The notes under the pieces are model-generated. The model was not told where the DNA came from, made no database searches, and saw only the letters and a list, made by a program, of their open reading frames with translations. This document shows, in pieces, positions 15,716 through 24,208 of a stretch of 64,000 nt of DNA. Source of the DNA: Lachnospiraceae bacterium (GTDB taxonomy: Bacteria > Bacillota > Clostridia > Lachnospirales > Anaerotignaceae); assembly GCA_003543235.1 (NCBI GenBank), contig DPJA01000020.1, positions 24,778 through 88,777 on the forward strand. Reading direction: 5' to 3'. Made by a program: the position numbers and the translations under genes. Every line of letters starts with the position of its first letter. Positions within the stretch are counted from its first letter, which is position 1.

Positions 15716-16194
15716 AAATACCAACAACATTAAAGCACAAACCGGTAATAACAGTTGAAAACTATGAAAATGTAGACGGAAGAAATGCCTATGATAGCGA
15801 TGCAAAAGGTTTATCCCTTGGTTTGGCACAATGGAATGACCGTGGTAATGTGAATATATCTGCCAAGGTGTGGCGGCATACAGGCGGAAAATGGTCACGC
15901 CTAAGCGAGGAACTACCTATGCACAGAGTGCTTGACTTAGCCATACTTGTGTGTAAGGCAAATCTATATTTTAGAGATGCTTACAGATACCCTAAGTTTT
16001 ATGACGAGGAAAATACTGTTATAGACCGTGTTGGATTACAAGGTGATGCAATGACAGTTGAAGTGTGTACCGATAACGAAAAAATTGATGAAGACATTAA
16101 GCTTTTTAACGATGCCCTTAACAAAGATGGTGAACTTTTGGGAGAAAGATTTGCTACTCTTGCAAAAATGTTGAATGAAATGGGTTATAAATAA
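15712..16194 (+). CDS. DUF6530-like protein
   Basis: The 160-residue protein shows segments I recall from the DUF6530 family: IPTTLKHKPVITVENYENVD, AKGLSLGLAQWN, KVWRHTGGKWSRLSEELPMH and VGLQGDAMTVEVCTDN. There is no known activity and no signal peptide or membrane segment. A GTG start overlaps the stop of the GIY-YIG-like gene (ATGTGA), with GAGGTGAT a few bases upstream, so the two are co-translated. Both probably respond to the palindrome at 15318. Confidence 0.7.
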   Translation: MKIPTTLKHKPVITVENYENVDGRNAYDSDAKGLSLGLAQWNDRGNVNISAKVWRHTGGKWSRLSEELPMHRVLDLAILVCKANLYFRDAYRYPKFYDEENTVIDRVGLQGDAMTVEVCTDNEKIDEDIKLFNDALNKDGELLGERFATLAKMLNEMGYK

Positions 16195-16305
16195 TCAAAA
16201 TTTTCATAATATTCTTACAATAAGAGTGGATTTCTGATATAATAAAAAAATGGATAATTTAGGTCTAATTACTAACTTGTCACATAAAAGAAGGGAGTGT
16301 TTGAC

Positions 16306-16905
16306 ATGAGCGAAATTATAATTACAATAGGAAGGCAATATGGCAGTGGCGGTAAAGAAATTGGAGAAAAGCTTGCTAAGGAATTTGGAATTCCGTTTTA
16401 CGATAAAGAGTTACTTACAGAAGCTGCAAAAAATAGCGGTATCAGTGAGGAAGTATTTGAAATGAATGACGAAAAGCCAGCCAACAGTTTTTTATATTCA
16501 TTGGTAGCTGGTGGATATGGAAGTGAAACAACTCCTATTAACCACAAGCTATTTTTGGCACAGTTTGAAGCAATTAAGGGAATTGCCCAAAAAGGCAGTT
16601 GTGTTATTTTAGGACGTTGTGCAGACTATGCCTTAGAAGAAAATCCAAACACAGTTAATGTGTTTATACATTCAGATATGAAATCACGTATTGCCAGAGG
16701 TATTAAGTATTATGAATTGGATGCCAATAAGGCAGAAAATATAATTGCCAAAACAGACAAAAAAAGAAGCAGTTACTACTATTACTACACTGGAAAAAGA
16801 TGGGGTCAGTCAGATAGTTATGATTTATCTGTTAACAGTGGTAAGATTGGCATAGATAATTCAGTTAAACTTATAAAACATTTTGTTGAAATGAGGCTCA
16901 AATAG
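16306..16905 (+). CDS. Cytidylate kinase-like family protein
   Basis: This 199-residue P-loop kinase-like protein begins IIITIGRQYGSGGKEIGEKL, with the Walker A-type loop GRQYGSGGKEI, followed by FYDKELLTEAAKNSGIS. This is the arrangement of the cytidylate-kinase-like family (AAA_26) common in Clostridia. It also has the core ILGRCADYAL and a C-terminal DLSVNSGKIG segment. The true substrate of this family is not established. The ATG at 16306 follows AAGGGAG by 7-8 bases. It stands alone between hairpins. Confidence 0.88.
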   Translation: MSEIIITIGRQYGSGGKEIGEKLAKEFGIPFYDKELLTEAAKNSGISEEVFEMNDEKPANSFLYSLVAGGYGSETTPINHKLFLAQFEAIKGIAQKGSCVILGRCADYALEENPNTVNVFIHSDMKSRIARGIKYYELDANKAENIIAKTDKKRSSYYYYYTGKRWGQSDSYDLSVNSGKIGIDNSVKLIKHFVEMRLK

Positions 16906-16978
16906 TAATATAATTCAAACATAAAAAGGCAAAGAAAGCAGAAAAAAATCTGCAAAAATTAATTGTCCATAAAAAAAG

Positions 16979-17020
16979 CAGCTTTCTATGATAATATAAA
17001 AAATCATAGAAAGCTGTTTT
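16979..17020. terminator. Hairpin between kinase-like gene and alcohol dehydrogenase
   Basis: AGCTTTCTATGAT (16980-16992) pairs with ATCATAGAAAGCT (17003-17015), followed by GTTTT. The loop is about 10 bases. Confidence 0.75.
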
Positions 17021-17077
17021 ATAATAGAAGAAAGAAAAATTGAAAATTAATTTAACAATAGAAAAGGAGAATTTTAT

Positions 17078-18247
17078 ATGGCAAATTTATTTTTAACACC
17101 GCAAAAAATAGTAACAGGTGAGGAAGCACTTTCTTTTAGCAAGGATATAATAAAGACCTTCGGTAATAAAGCTCTTATTGTTACAGATGATATAATGGTG
17201 AAACTTGGAAATGTAAAAAGGCTTACAGACAGTCTTAATGAAATAGGTATTTCATATGTAGTATATTCAGACATTAACAGTGAGCCATGCGATTATATGA
17301 TTGAAAAAGGTGCAGAGCTTTATAATACAAGTGATTGTGACTTTCTTATTGCAATAGGTGGAGGAAGCCCAATGGATGCAATGAAGGCTGTAGCAGTAGT
17401 TACAGCAATTGGTGGAAATATTAATGATTATATGGGTAAAATAATTACCACTGAACTTCCACCAATGTGTGCTATACCAACAACGGCAGGGACAGGCAGT
17501 GAAGCAACACAGTTTACAATTATAAATAATACAACTGAAAATATAAAAATGCTTTTAAAAGGTCCTTCACTTATGGTAAATCTTGCAGTAATTGACCCAA
17601 TATTTACAATTACCGCACCAGCTGCTGTTACTGCTGCTACAGGTTTAGATGCACTTTGTCATGCAGTTGAAGCATACACTTCGGTTAAGTCCTTTTCGAT
17701 GTCAGATACAATGGCTGTTTCAGCCATTAAAAGAATTTTTGATAGCAAATTAGGTCTTTATGAGTGCTATTCAAATGGTAAAAATACAGAGGCAAGAGCA
17801 AATATGGCAACAGCCGCTATTGAGGCTGGTATGGCTTTTAATAACTCATCAGTAACAATTATCCATGGAATGAGCCGTCCTATTGGTGCCTTATATCATG
17901 TACCACATGGTTTATCAAATGCAATGCTTCTTGATAAATGCCTACGTTTCGCAGTGAGTGGCTGTCCTGAAAAATTCTGCCAGCTTGCTAAGGAAATTGG
18001 TGTATACAAAGAAGGTATGTCTATTGAGGAAGGTGCAGATAGATTTATTGAATCAGTTTCGTTACTTTGCAAGAAATTGGAAATTCAGACACCAGCTGAA
18101 TTTGGAATTGACAAAGATGATTTTATATCAAAAACAGTTAAAATGGCTACAGATGCAATATCAAGCGGAAGTCCTGCTAATACAAGAAGAAATCCATCAA
18201 AAGAAGACATTATAGAAATTTATAAAGCTCTTTTTGAAAACAACTAA
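17078..18247 (+). CDS. Iron-containing alcohol dehydrogenase
   Basis: This group III alcohol dehydrogenase of 389 residues carries the NAD(P)-binding GGGSPMDAMK motif, the TTAGTGSEAT loop, and the metal-binding region GLDALCHAVEAYTS. A second metal segment is HGMSRPIGALYHVPHGLSNA. It oxidises or forms short-chain alcohols from aldehydes with an Fe2+ centre. Motifs look intact. The ribosome binding site is AAAGGAG. The sequence most resembles the PduQ/1-propanol or butanol-type branch, but substrate cannot be fixed. A CoA-binding-domain gene follows 61 bases later. Confidence 0.93.
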   Translation: MANLFLTPQKIVTGEEALSFSKDIIKTFGNKALIVTDDIMVKLGNVKRLTDSLNEIGISYVVYSDINSEPCDYMIEKGAELYNTSDCDFLIAIGGGSPMDAMKAVAVVTAIGGNINDYMGKIITTELPPMCAIPTTAGTGSEATQFTIINNTTENIKMLLKGPSLMVNLAVIDPIFTITAPAAVTAATGLDALCHAVEAYTSVKSFSMSDTMAVSAIKRIFDSKLGLYECYSNGKNTEARANMATAAIEAGMAFNNSSVTIIHGMSRPIGALYHVPHGLSNAMLLDKCLRFAVSGCPEKFCQLAKEIGVYKEGMSIEEGADRFIESVSLLCKKLEIQTPAEFGIDKDDFISKTVKMATDAISSGSPANTRRNPSKEDIIEIYKALFENN

Positions 18248-18308
18248 AGTTCTAATTAGCCATTGTTACCTGTATAATTCAAAAGCATATAGAAAGGAAG
18301 TTTTCAAT

Positions 18309-18671
18309 ATGGATTTAAAAGAAATAATGGAACAGAGTAATTTTGCTGTTGTTGGTGATACACTTAATGAAGATAAATATGCCTTCAAAATAAAGGAAGG
18401 TTTGCTTAACAACGGGTATGAAGTTTATCCTGTTGGAAAAGAAATTTCATCATTAAACAAAATTGCTGAGGATGTGGATGTTATTGACCTTTGCATAAAT
18501 CCTGCAAAAGGTCTTTCGTTGATTAAGGAATGTAATAAACCATTTAAGTGCATTGTTATTCAACCAGGTGCAGAGAGTGAAGAACTTTTATCATACCTTA
18601 ACGAAAATAAACTACCTTATGTAGAGAGTTGCTTGTTGGTAGGATTATCATTGTATGGTAAAAAGAGCTAA
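18309..18671 (+). CDS. CoA-binding domain protein (YccU-like)
   Basis: This 120-residue Rossmann protein resembles the YccU/CoA_binding family: FAVVGDTLNEDKYAFKI at the N-terminus, GYEVYPVGKE, DVIDLCINP and IQPGAESEELL. The family binds CoA through a Rossmann fold, but its role is unknown. The ATG at 18309 follows AAAGGAAG; a longer frame from 18234 has no site. A strong terminator follows the stop. Confidence 0.82.
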   Translation: MDLKEIMEQSNFAVVGDTLNEDKYAFKIKEGLLNNGYEVYPVGKEISSLNKIAEDVDVIDLCINPAKGLSLIKECNKPFKCIVIQPGAESEELLSYLNENKLPYVESCLLVGLSLYGKKS

Positions 18672-18691
18672 ATATTTTTTGATTTTATATC

Positions 18692-18723
18692 AAATAAACC
18701 CCAATAAAGGGGTTTATTTTTTT
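18692..18723 (+). terminator. Strong terminator after CoA-binding gene
   Basis: AAATAAACCCC (18692-18702) pairs with GGGGTTTATTT (18709-18719), followed by more T residues. Confidence 0.9.
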
Positions 18724-18834
18724 GCTTATTTTAGTATTAAAACCCTAAGTTAGAATGAATATGACTAATTAGTTTGTAACAGTAATGAGGGAATTGAATA
18801 TTATAATGCAATGATAATTGAAAGGGGAATTAAT

Positions 18835-19404
18835 TTGCCAATTAAAATATTTATAGATCAAGGGCATAACCCAACAGGATTTAATGCAGGAGCTGAAGGT
18901 TTTGGACTTAGGGAGCAGGATATCACTTATCAGGTGGGAATATATTTAGCAGATATTTTAAACAATGATTCAAGATTTGAAGCACGTACATCTAGGAAAG
19001 AACCAGAAGAATATTTGGGATATAGTAAAATCTCAAGCCTTTCTGAACGAGTGTACATGGCTAACTCATGGCCAGCTGATTACTTTATCAGCATTCACTG
19101 CAATTCAAATGATAATCCAACAATTAATGGAACAGAAGTTTATGTATATAAAACAAATTCTCAAGCATATTGGTTGGGAGAGCAGGTTCTGGCATCTATT
19201 GTAAACAGCGTTGGAACAAGAGATAATGGTGTAAGAGTACGGCCATCTCTATATGTACTTCGAACAACAAATATGCCATCTATTTTAATAGAATTAGGGT
19301 ATTTAAGCAATGAGTCAGATGCACAAAAACTTAGGGACAGTCAATATGAATTTGCGTATGCTATTTATGTAGGTTTATTAAATTATTTAGGTTTAGCAAT
19401 TTAA
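18835..19404 (+). CDS. N-acetylmuramoyl-L-alanine amidase (Amidase_3)
   Basis: This zinc amidase of 189 residues cleaves the bond between muramic acid and the stem peptide. The first zinc ligand is in IDQGHNP, the second in GLREQD, the third in FISIHCNSN, and the catalytic glutamate in ILIELGYLSN. The start is a TTG at 18835, about 8 bases after AAAGGGG. There is no signal peptide, as in CwlC-like enzymes that act in mother-cell lysis, so release during sporulation is plausible. Confidence 0.88.
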   Translation: MPIKIFIDQGHNPTGFNAGAEGFGLREQDITYQVGIYLADILNNDSRFEARTSRKEPEEYLGYSKISSLSERVYMANSWPADYFISIHCNSNDNPTINGTEVYVYKTNSQAYWLGEQVLASIVNSVGTRDNGVRVRPSLYVLRTTNMPSILIELGYLSNESDAQKLRDSQYEFAYAIYVGLLNYLGLAI

Positions 19405-19420
19405 AATTATGCAATTCGAA

Positions 19421-19455
19421 TGGGCAGAAACTAAAAAATCATTCTGCCCAAAAAT
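19421..19455 (+). terminator. Terminator after amidase
   Basis: TGGGCAGAA (19421-19429) pairs with TTCTGCCCA (19442-19450), then AAAAATAA and a later T-run; it lies between convergent genes. Confidence 0.7.
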
Positions 19456-19498
19456 AACTATACTTTTTTTATTGTGTAGAAAGAAGATTGACATAGTT

Positions 19499-19945
19499 TT
19501 ACTTGTAATTCCCAATAGGTCCAAAGTCATGGATTTTGTCATATTCGGGATTACTCGAGATGAAATGTATTAGTACTGGTGTGTTATCCAGATATGGGTT
19601 TTTGTCAAATAGGAACCTATCAGCTTGGCGTAATGCCTGAAGTGCAGTTGGCATTTCATTGTAGAATATTGTGTTGCGAATCTTTGGAGGACCAATTATA
19701 TTTTTACCAGCTATAATTACAGACCCCATTAAAGCAAGTTTATTATTGTTTTGTTCCCAAGCAATTCTTACTTCGTCACGCATTCGGTTAATCTGATCTT
19801 CGGCGAATTTACAGGATATAAATACAAATAGTTCTGCAGTTACATCAGAATGGGTTATGGTGTATTTTCGTTCAGCAAGAGGCTCATAAGGGGCCATGGT
19901 ATCTCTGTATTGGGCGAATACTTTTTTTGGGCTTAGTTTTTTCAT
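19499..19945 (-). CDS. Staygreen-domain protein
   Basis: This 148-residue protein matches the bacterial staygreen (SGR) family pattern: LSPKKVFAQYRD, then RKYTITHSDVTAELFVFIS, INRMRDEVRIAWEQ, QADRFLFDKNPYLDNTPV and a C-terminal HFISSNPEYDKI. In plants SGR removes Mg from chlorophyll a, and bacterial homologues have been reported with Mg-dechelatase activity in vitro, but the role in non-photosynthetic Clostridia is unknown. The ATG at 19945 follows AGTAGGTGTG; a GTG six bases upstream is an alternative. It sits in the accessory islet beside a decayed IS. Confidence 0.72.
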   Translation of the reverse strand: MKKLSPKKVFAQYRDTMAPYEPLAERKYTITHSDVTAELFVFISCKFAEDQINRMRDEVRIAWEQNNNKLALMGSVIIAGKNIIGPPKIRNTIFYNEMPTALQALRQADRFLFDKNPYLDNTPVLIHFISSNPEYDKIHDFGPIGNYK

Positions 19946-19957
19946 TTTCACACCTAC

Positions 19958-20345
19958 TTATTTTAACTTTGTGTATTCTATGCGGTGAGTATTTACTGTA
20001 ATACCAAATTCAAATAAAATGTATATATAGGAGCTGCTGGTAGATTTGCCAGCAGCACTATATGCTAGTTGTTGTTCTAATACCTTTATTTTAGCTTCAG
20101 GTGTCATAAAGCCATTCATGGTACCTTGATATGTTTCAAGACCCCTAATGCCATTTCTGGATTTCTCCAATGCACTTGATATAATTTACTTCATATCAGG
20201 ACTTATGACAAACACAATTGTTTGGAGAAGAGGGATTTAAAAATCCACTTGTAAAATACAAGGATTTCAGAAAATTGGGGTGTCCAAGTATAGGGTTAAA
20301 AAAATCCTAACTGTCCAGTCTATAGGGTACATTTTAGTCTACAAA
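19958..20345 (-). pseudogene. Decayed IS3-like element remnant
   Basis: On the minus strand an open fragment (19958-20170) encodes NGIRGLETYQGTMNGFMTP followed by EAKIKVLEQQL, which resembles the end of an IS3-family OrfA. The frame is cut by a stop upstream and runs into unrelated sequence. About 150 bases further out (20286-20345) are GTCCAAGTATAGGG and GTCCAGTCTATAGGG, which resemble a terminal inverted-repeat region. No OrfB or DDE motif is present. The family assignment is tentative. Confidence 0.35.
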
Positions 20346-20420
20346 GAGTGAATTTGTATAATCCTTGAATTTACGCATTTTTGGGAGTTTTTCAATTTAC
20401 TAGAAACTCAGAAAAGGGGC

Positions 20421-20456
20421 GAAAAAAAAGAGACTTTTAACAACATAAAAGTCTCG
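20421..20456 (-). terminator. Terminator after DUF6143-like gene
   Basis: On the minus strand GAGACTTTTA and TAAAAGTCTC (20430-20455) form a 10-bp stem followed by eight T residues. The intervening 20346-20420 holds no gene that I can support. Confidence 0.9.
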
Positions 20457-20487
20457 ATAGTTATGGAACAGGTACGAGTGACAAATA

Positions 20488-21045
20488 TTAAATTGATTGT
20501 TCCCACCAGCCAAATGCAATGATTATTTTATCAGGTATAGAACTTGATGATTTTATAACTATTGTATAGTTTCCACCTGGTGGTTCTATAAACTTTCCAT
20601 CTTCTTCACTTACTAATGTTGTATTTGGCGGTACTATTCTCTTGTATATATTAACCCCATTGCGAGGAAATACAGGGGAGGTATTTAGAAATTTAATATC
20701 TACCTCATTATGGGGAAATGGGCATAAAGCAGTATTTGATGGAGAAACCATATGGGATATATTTGAATCTTCGGGAAAATCAGTATTGATCCATATTTCA
20801 GCAGTTAAATAGTCCTCGGAGAAATTTGAGATAGTAAATATATTTGCAAATAAAATTACTCCTGAATTACACGGGTTTACTAAACCAGCCCATGCTATTT
20901 CTTTATCACATACAAACAAAGGTTTTGTTTGACCTACAAAGTATTTTCCTTGAATGGATTTAGATAATGAAACTGGAATACTAACTATCTCTTGTGACTT
21001 AATATTCTTGATATTATCTAAATTATTTATGATATATTGTGACAT
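20488..21045 (-). CDS. DUF6143-like protein
   Basis: The 185-residue protein shows the pattern I associate with DUF6143: KPLFVCDKEIAWAGLVNPCN, then SGVILFANIFTISNFSEDYL, MVSPSNTALCPFP, VNIYKRIVPPNTTLVSEEDG and KFIEPPGGNYTIVI. There is no catalytic motif. It looks like an all-beta domain and might be extracellular-like or spore-associated, but there is no signal peptide. I placed the start at the ATG at 21045 with TGGAGAT upstream. It has its own strong terminator. Confidence 0.65.
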   Translation of the reverse strand: MSQYIINNLDNIKNIKSQEIVSIPVSLSKSIQGKYFVGQTKPLFVCDKEIAWAGLVNPCNSGVILFANIFTISNFSEDYLTAEIWINTDFPEDSNISHMVSPSNTALCPFPHNEVDIKFLNTSPVFPRNGVNIYKRIVPPNTTLVSEEDGKFIEPPGGNYTIVIKSSSSIPDKIIIAFGWWEQSI

Positions 21046-21176
21046 GAAGTTCATCTCCAGATGATTATTAATATTATACATTATTACAGTTATCTTCCAT
21101 TACATAATATTCAGGAAACATTAAAATGTTATTACAAAATAAAGAAAGACTTGATTACTTGAATGTGTTCTAATTG

Positions 21177-21570
21177 GCAGGACGAGTTTATGTTGAAGAA
21201 GAGAAGAAATATAAGAAAAGACAATTAAAGGAAAGGAAAGGCAGAGGAAAAATAAATGGGCAATATGTGAAAACTGGGCAAGAAAAATAAAAAAAGATAT
21301 GGATAATGGTAATATTAGTTTTGCCACAGATATAAGTGCCGTTAGTTATGATTCTATTTCAGTCCAAATTCCATTATACAGGTCATAAAAAAATATTGAC
21401 ACAGGTTATAGAAAACTAGAAAACAAATATTTGCGTATTCAAGAAAAGATAACCGATACTGAGGCGGAAATACGTTTTATTGAAGAGAACACCGCCCACC
21501 TTGGGTATATAATAAGTTTGCTAAATGAAAATGCAGGGACTTACAGATATTCAAAGGGCGGCAAATAGCA
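21177..21570 (+). pseudogene. Decayed coding remnants in a 748-base gap
   Basis: The gap 21046-21793 contains two plus-strand fragments without starts or ribosome binding sites. One at about 21180-21291 reads GRVYVEEEKKYKKRQLKERK and ends GQYVKTGQEK. Another at about 21402-21567 is a helical stretch containing YRKLENKYLRIQEKITD and ending YRYSKGGK before a stop. They look like ends of former genes, perhaps from a mobilisable element, but I cannot assign a family. Confidence 0.35.
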
Positions 21571-21793
21571 CTAATGGTAAGAAGTTTTCGGAGGTTATTA
21601 TAAGGAATTATTAGAGTATATTGTTATTTAATTTAATACATATTTTTATTAACAAATTTTCTTACATAATCATAGTGAAAATACATTTACTGAGATATAA
21701 TTTGAAATTAAATGGAACTTAATAAAGTAGCAAATTGAATAGCGTATTCTTCAAGTAAGGGTAACGATGGAATTTAGAGGAGATATGGGTTTG

Positions 21794-22768
21794 ATGAAAA
21801 AGTTATATATTATTGGAAATGGATTTGACGTTGCACATGGAATACATACTGACTATTGGAAGTTTAGAACATATCTTGAGCAGAATTACCCCGAATTTTT
21901 AGGGAAGTTTGAAAAATTGTATGGTATTCAGCAGTTAGACGACACAGAGCCTTGGTATACAATAGAAGCTCAAGAAAGATGGAACACAGCTACGAATAAA
22001 GACCTTTGGAGTGAATTTGAAGAGTCTATGGGACACCCTGATACTACAGATATGCTTAATTTTTCTTCCTGTATTCTTGATGATATGGATTTGGAAGGAG
22101 GAAATATTGGCATTCAGGATACAATGGATGTTTATTGGCGGGAACAGTTTGGTTTTATAAATTTATTACAGGACTATGTGAAAGAATGGATTGAGCAGAT
22201 TGATACTAGTGGTATTTTTCCAAGAAAGAAAGAGTTAATAGGTAACAATGGAGACTATTTTTTGAATTTTAATTATACTGATGTGCTAGAGCAAGTATAT
22301 CAGATTGAAGAGGTTACACATATTCATGGTAGCATTGAGAGTCTTTCGGACATCTCACCAATTATGGGACATTGCAATAAAGCTGAAAGTGATAAACATC
22401 GTCAGTGGGCTAAGGAAGCAGATGAAGAATATGATGAAGGTGAGTCAAGCATTCAGAATGCAATAGCTGATTATCTGGAGGCAATATTCAAAGATACTAA
22501 TTCAATAATTGATGATAATAGTAGATTTTTTGGTGATTTACATAACATAGAACATGTTATAATAATTGGTTGGTCAGCTGGAAACGTTGATATTCCATAT
22601 TTGTTAAAAATTAAAGAATGTGTTAATAGAAATACAAAATGGGCAGTACATTGGTATAATGATGAAGCATATGCTAGTCTTAGGCGTGCACTTGATGAAG
22701 TCAAAATAAATGAAAATTACGAAGTAGAGTATGTACAAACCGAAGAGTTTTGGGATAATGTACCGTAG
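21794..22768 (+). CDS. AbiH-type abortive infection protein
   Basis: The 324-residue protein has the features of the bacteriophage abortive infection AbiH family: an N-terminal LYIIGNGFDVAHGIHTDYWK, a central FLNFNYTDVLEQVY, a HIHGS motif, then VIIIGWSAGNVDIPYLLKI near the C-terminus. AbiH family members limit phage production by an unestablished mechanism. An ATG at 21767 is in the same frame, but GAGGAG lies between the two, so I prefer 21794. It is a single-gene defence candidate in an islet of decayed DNA, with no partner gene. Confidence 0.85.
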   Translation: MKKLYIIGNGFDVAHGIHTDYWKFRTYLEQNYPEFLGKFEKLYGIQQLDDTEPWYTIEAQERWNTATNKDLWSEFEESMGHPDTTDMLNFSSCILDDMDLEGGNIGIQDTMDVYWREQFGFINLLQDYVKEWIEQIDTSGIFPRKKELIGNNGDYFLNFNYTDVLEQVYQIEEVTHIHGSIESLSDISPIMGHCNKAESDKHRQWAKEADEEYDEGESSIQNAIADYLEAIFKDTNSIIDDNSRFFGDLHNIEHVIIIGWSAGNVDIPYLLKIKECVNRNTKWAVHWYNDEAYASLRRALDEVKINENYEVEYVQTEEFWDNVP

Positions 22769-23023
22769 TCAAGAAAACTATTTGTAAGTGTATTCTCTAA
22801 TTAAACATTAGATAGGTAATTATTGCTTAATTATTCAATTCTTTATAACCATTTGTTTGGCACAATCGTGGCATCAGTCGTCTCGCTTATAGAGTAGAAG
22901 AAATGAGAAACTCCGATTTTTATTCTGGGTTATGAGAATAACCTCAGCACCCATTATGTTTATAATGACAAATCTTAATACCATTATCTTTATAATTATT
23001 TTTTACAATGTAGGAGGAATAAG

Positions 23024-23161
23024 ATGGCCAATAAAACAGGTTCTCAACCAGAGGTTAAATTTTGCCCTTCTTGCAAGGGTGAGTTGCGTAATATACCTAG
23101 AAGCGAAATGAGATCAAAAAGGGGAGCATATCAAATTTTAGGGGCAATGGATTATATATAG
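23024..23161 (+). CDS. Short zinc-knuckle ORF, possibly truncated
   Basis: An ATG 8 bases after TAGGAGG opens a 45-residue frame with a CPSCKGELRNIP zinc-knuckle half followed by RSEMRSKRG. Related small proteins I recall continue with a second Cys pair that is absent here. The C-terminus (AYQILGAMDYI) may be a foreign junction. The GGGGAGCATATCAAAT bases inside it also occur near 11460. It may be a remnant. Confidence 0.35.
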   Translation: MANKTGSQPEVKFCPSCKGELRNIPRSEMRSKRGAYQILGAMDYI

Positions 23162-23258
23162 ACCGTTCAATTTACTACAATTTTACTACGACACTACTAC
23201 CACACTTTGCACCTATTCTACGCAATTTATAACTTTTGCGACTTTAAAAAATGATTAA

Positions 23259-23302
23259 AAAACCCTTGAAAACTTCGGGAACACCGTGTTTTCAAGGGTT
23301 TT
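23259..23302. terminator. Terminator hairpin next to tRNA-Leu
   Basis: AACCCTTGAAAAC (23261-23273) pairs with GTTTTCAAGGGTT (23288-23300). T-rich sequence follows on the plus strand and an A/T run on the minus strand, so it likely ends the tRNA-Leu transcript. Confidence 0.8.
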
Positions 23303-23310
23303 AGCTTTAC

Positions 23311-23393
23311 TGCGGGCAGTGGGACTTGAACCCACACATAGTCACCTACGGCAGATTTTGAGTCTGCTGCGTCTGCCATTCCGCCATGCCCGC
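23311..23393 (-). tRNA. tRNA-Leu(CAA)
   Basis: On the minus strand GCGGGCA pairs with TGCCCGC to form the acceptor stem, the anticodon loop is CTCAAAA (anticodon CAA), a long variable arm is present, and the T-loop is GTTCAAGTC. No CCA is encoded. Confidence 0.93.
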
Positions 23394-23582
23394 ACAACAA
23401 AAATAATGCTCCACTATATTAACACAGGTTTTTATAAATTGCAATATAAAATTAAAAAAAATTAAAATTCGGAACAATATATTTCTATTTACGTATAAAA
23501 CAATACAGTATATTATGAATACATGGCGAGTATTTGAATATTACATAAGTACACTGAAAACTATTGGGGAGGGAGTGAGAAA

Positions 23583-24185
23583 ATGGCAGACCATACAGAG
23601 GTTTCAAAATTGGTGAAAATGGCACAACAAGGCGATTCCATGGCATTTAGCGGGCTAATCCAAAACCACGAAAGATTTGTATACAATGTAGTTTATCGGA
23701 TATTGTCAAATCATGAGGATGCAAAGGATGTTTCGCAAGAAGTGTTTTTAAAGGCATACCGATACTTGGGAAAATTTGATGGCAGGGCATCATTTTCTAC
23801 ATGGCTATATCGCATTGCTGTTAATACAAGCATAGACGAGCTTAGAAAACGAAAGAGCAATGAAATAATTTCTATAGGCAGGGAAAGATACTGCGATACG
23901 GGCGTAATAAAAAAGGAATATCCCGACAATAGTGTAGGGGTTGAGGAAAGCATAATAGCTAGAGAAAGCATGGCGGAAATTAAACAGGTTATGGAAAATC
24001 TCAATAATGAGCATCGAGTTATTATAACATTAAGAGATTTGGAGGGTCTAAGCTATGCAGAAATTTCAGAAATTACAGAAACATCACTTGGAACTGTAAA
24101 ATCTCGATTAGCAAGGGCAAGGAAAGCTCTTAAAGATTTAATATTGGAGTGTCGTGAAGAAAATACAAAGACCTTCATCAAATAG
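23583..24185 (+). CDS. ECF-type RNA polymerase sigma factor (SigW-like)
   Basis: This is a 200-residue ECF sigma factor. Sigma region 2 includes FVYNVVYRILSNHEDAKDVS and QEVFLKAYR, and region 4 includes LRDLEGLSYAEISEITETSL followed by GTVKSRLARARKAL. It has the organisation of SigW/SigV-type envelope-stress factors. The ATG has GGGGAGGGAG upstream. The gene is followed 23 bases later by an anti-sigma factor with a zinc-binding anti-sigma domain, implying a sigma/anti-sigma pair controlling envelope genes. Confidence 0.93.
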   Translation: MADHTEVSKLVKMAQQGDSMAFSGLIQNHERFVYNVVYRILSNHEDAKDVSQEVFLKAYRYLGKFDGRASFSTWLYRIAVNTSIDELRKRKSNEIISIGRERYCDTGVIKKEYPDNSVGVEESIIARESMAEIKQVMENLNNEHRVIITLRDLEGLSYAEISEITETSLGTVKSRLARARKALKDLILECREENTKTFIK

Positions 24186-24208
24186 AATGAGGAAAGGAGG
24201 AAAAACAA

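Noticed and set aside
19958..20170. A 70-residue open frame on the minus strand treated as a normal gene
   Set aside because: It has no ribosome binding site, runs into a stop upstream, and its end does not fit any family; it is better seen as a decayed transposase fragment.
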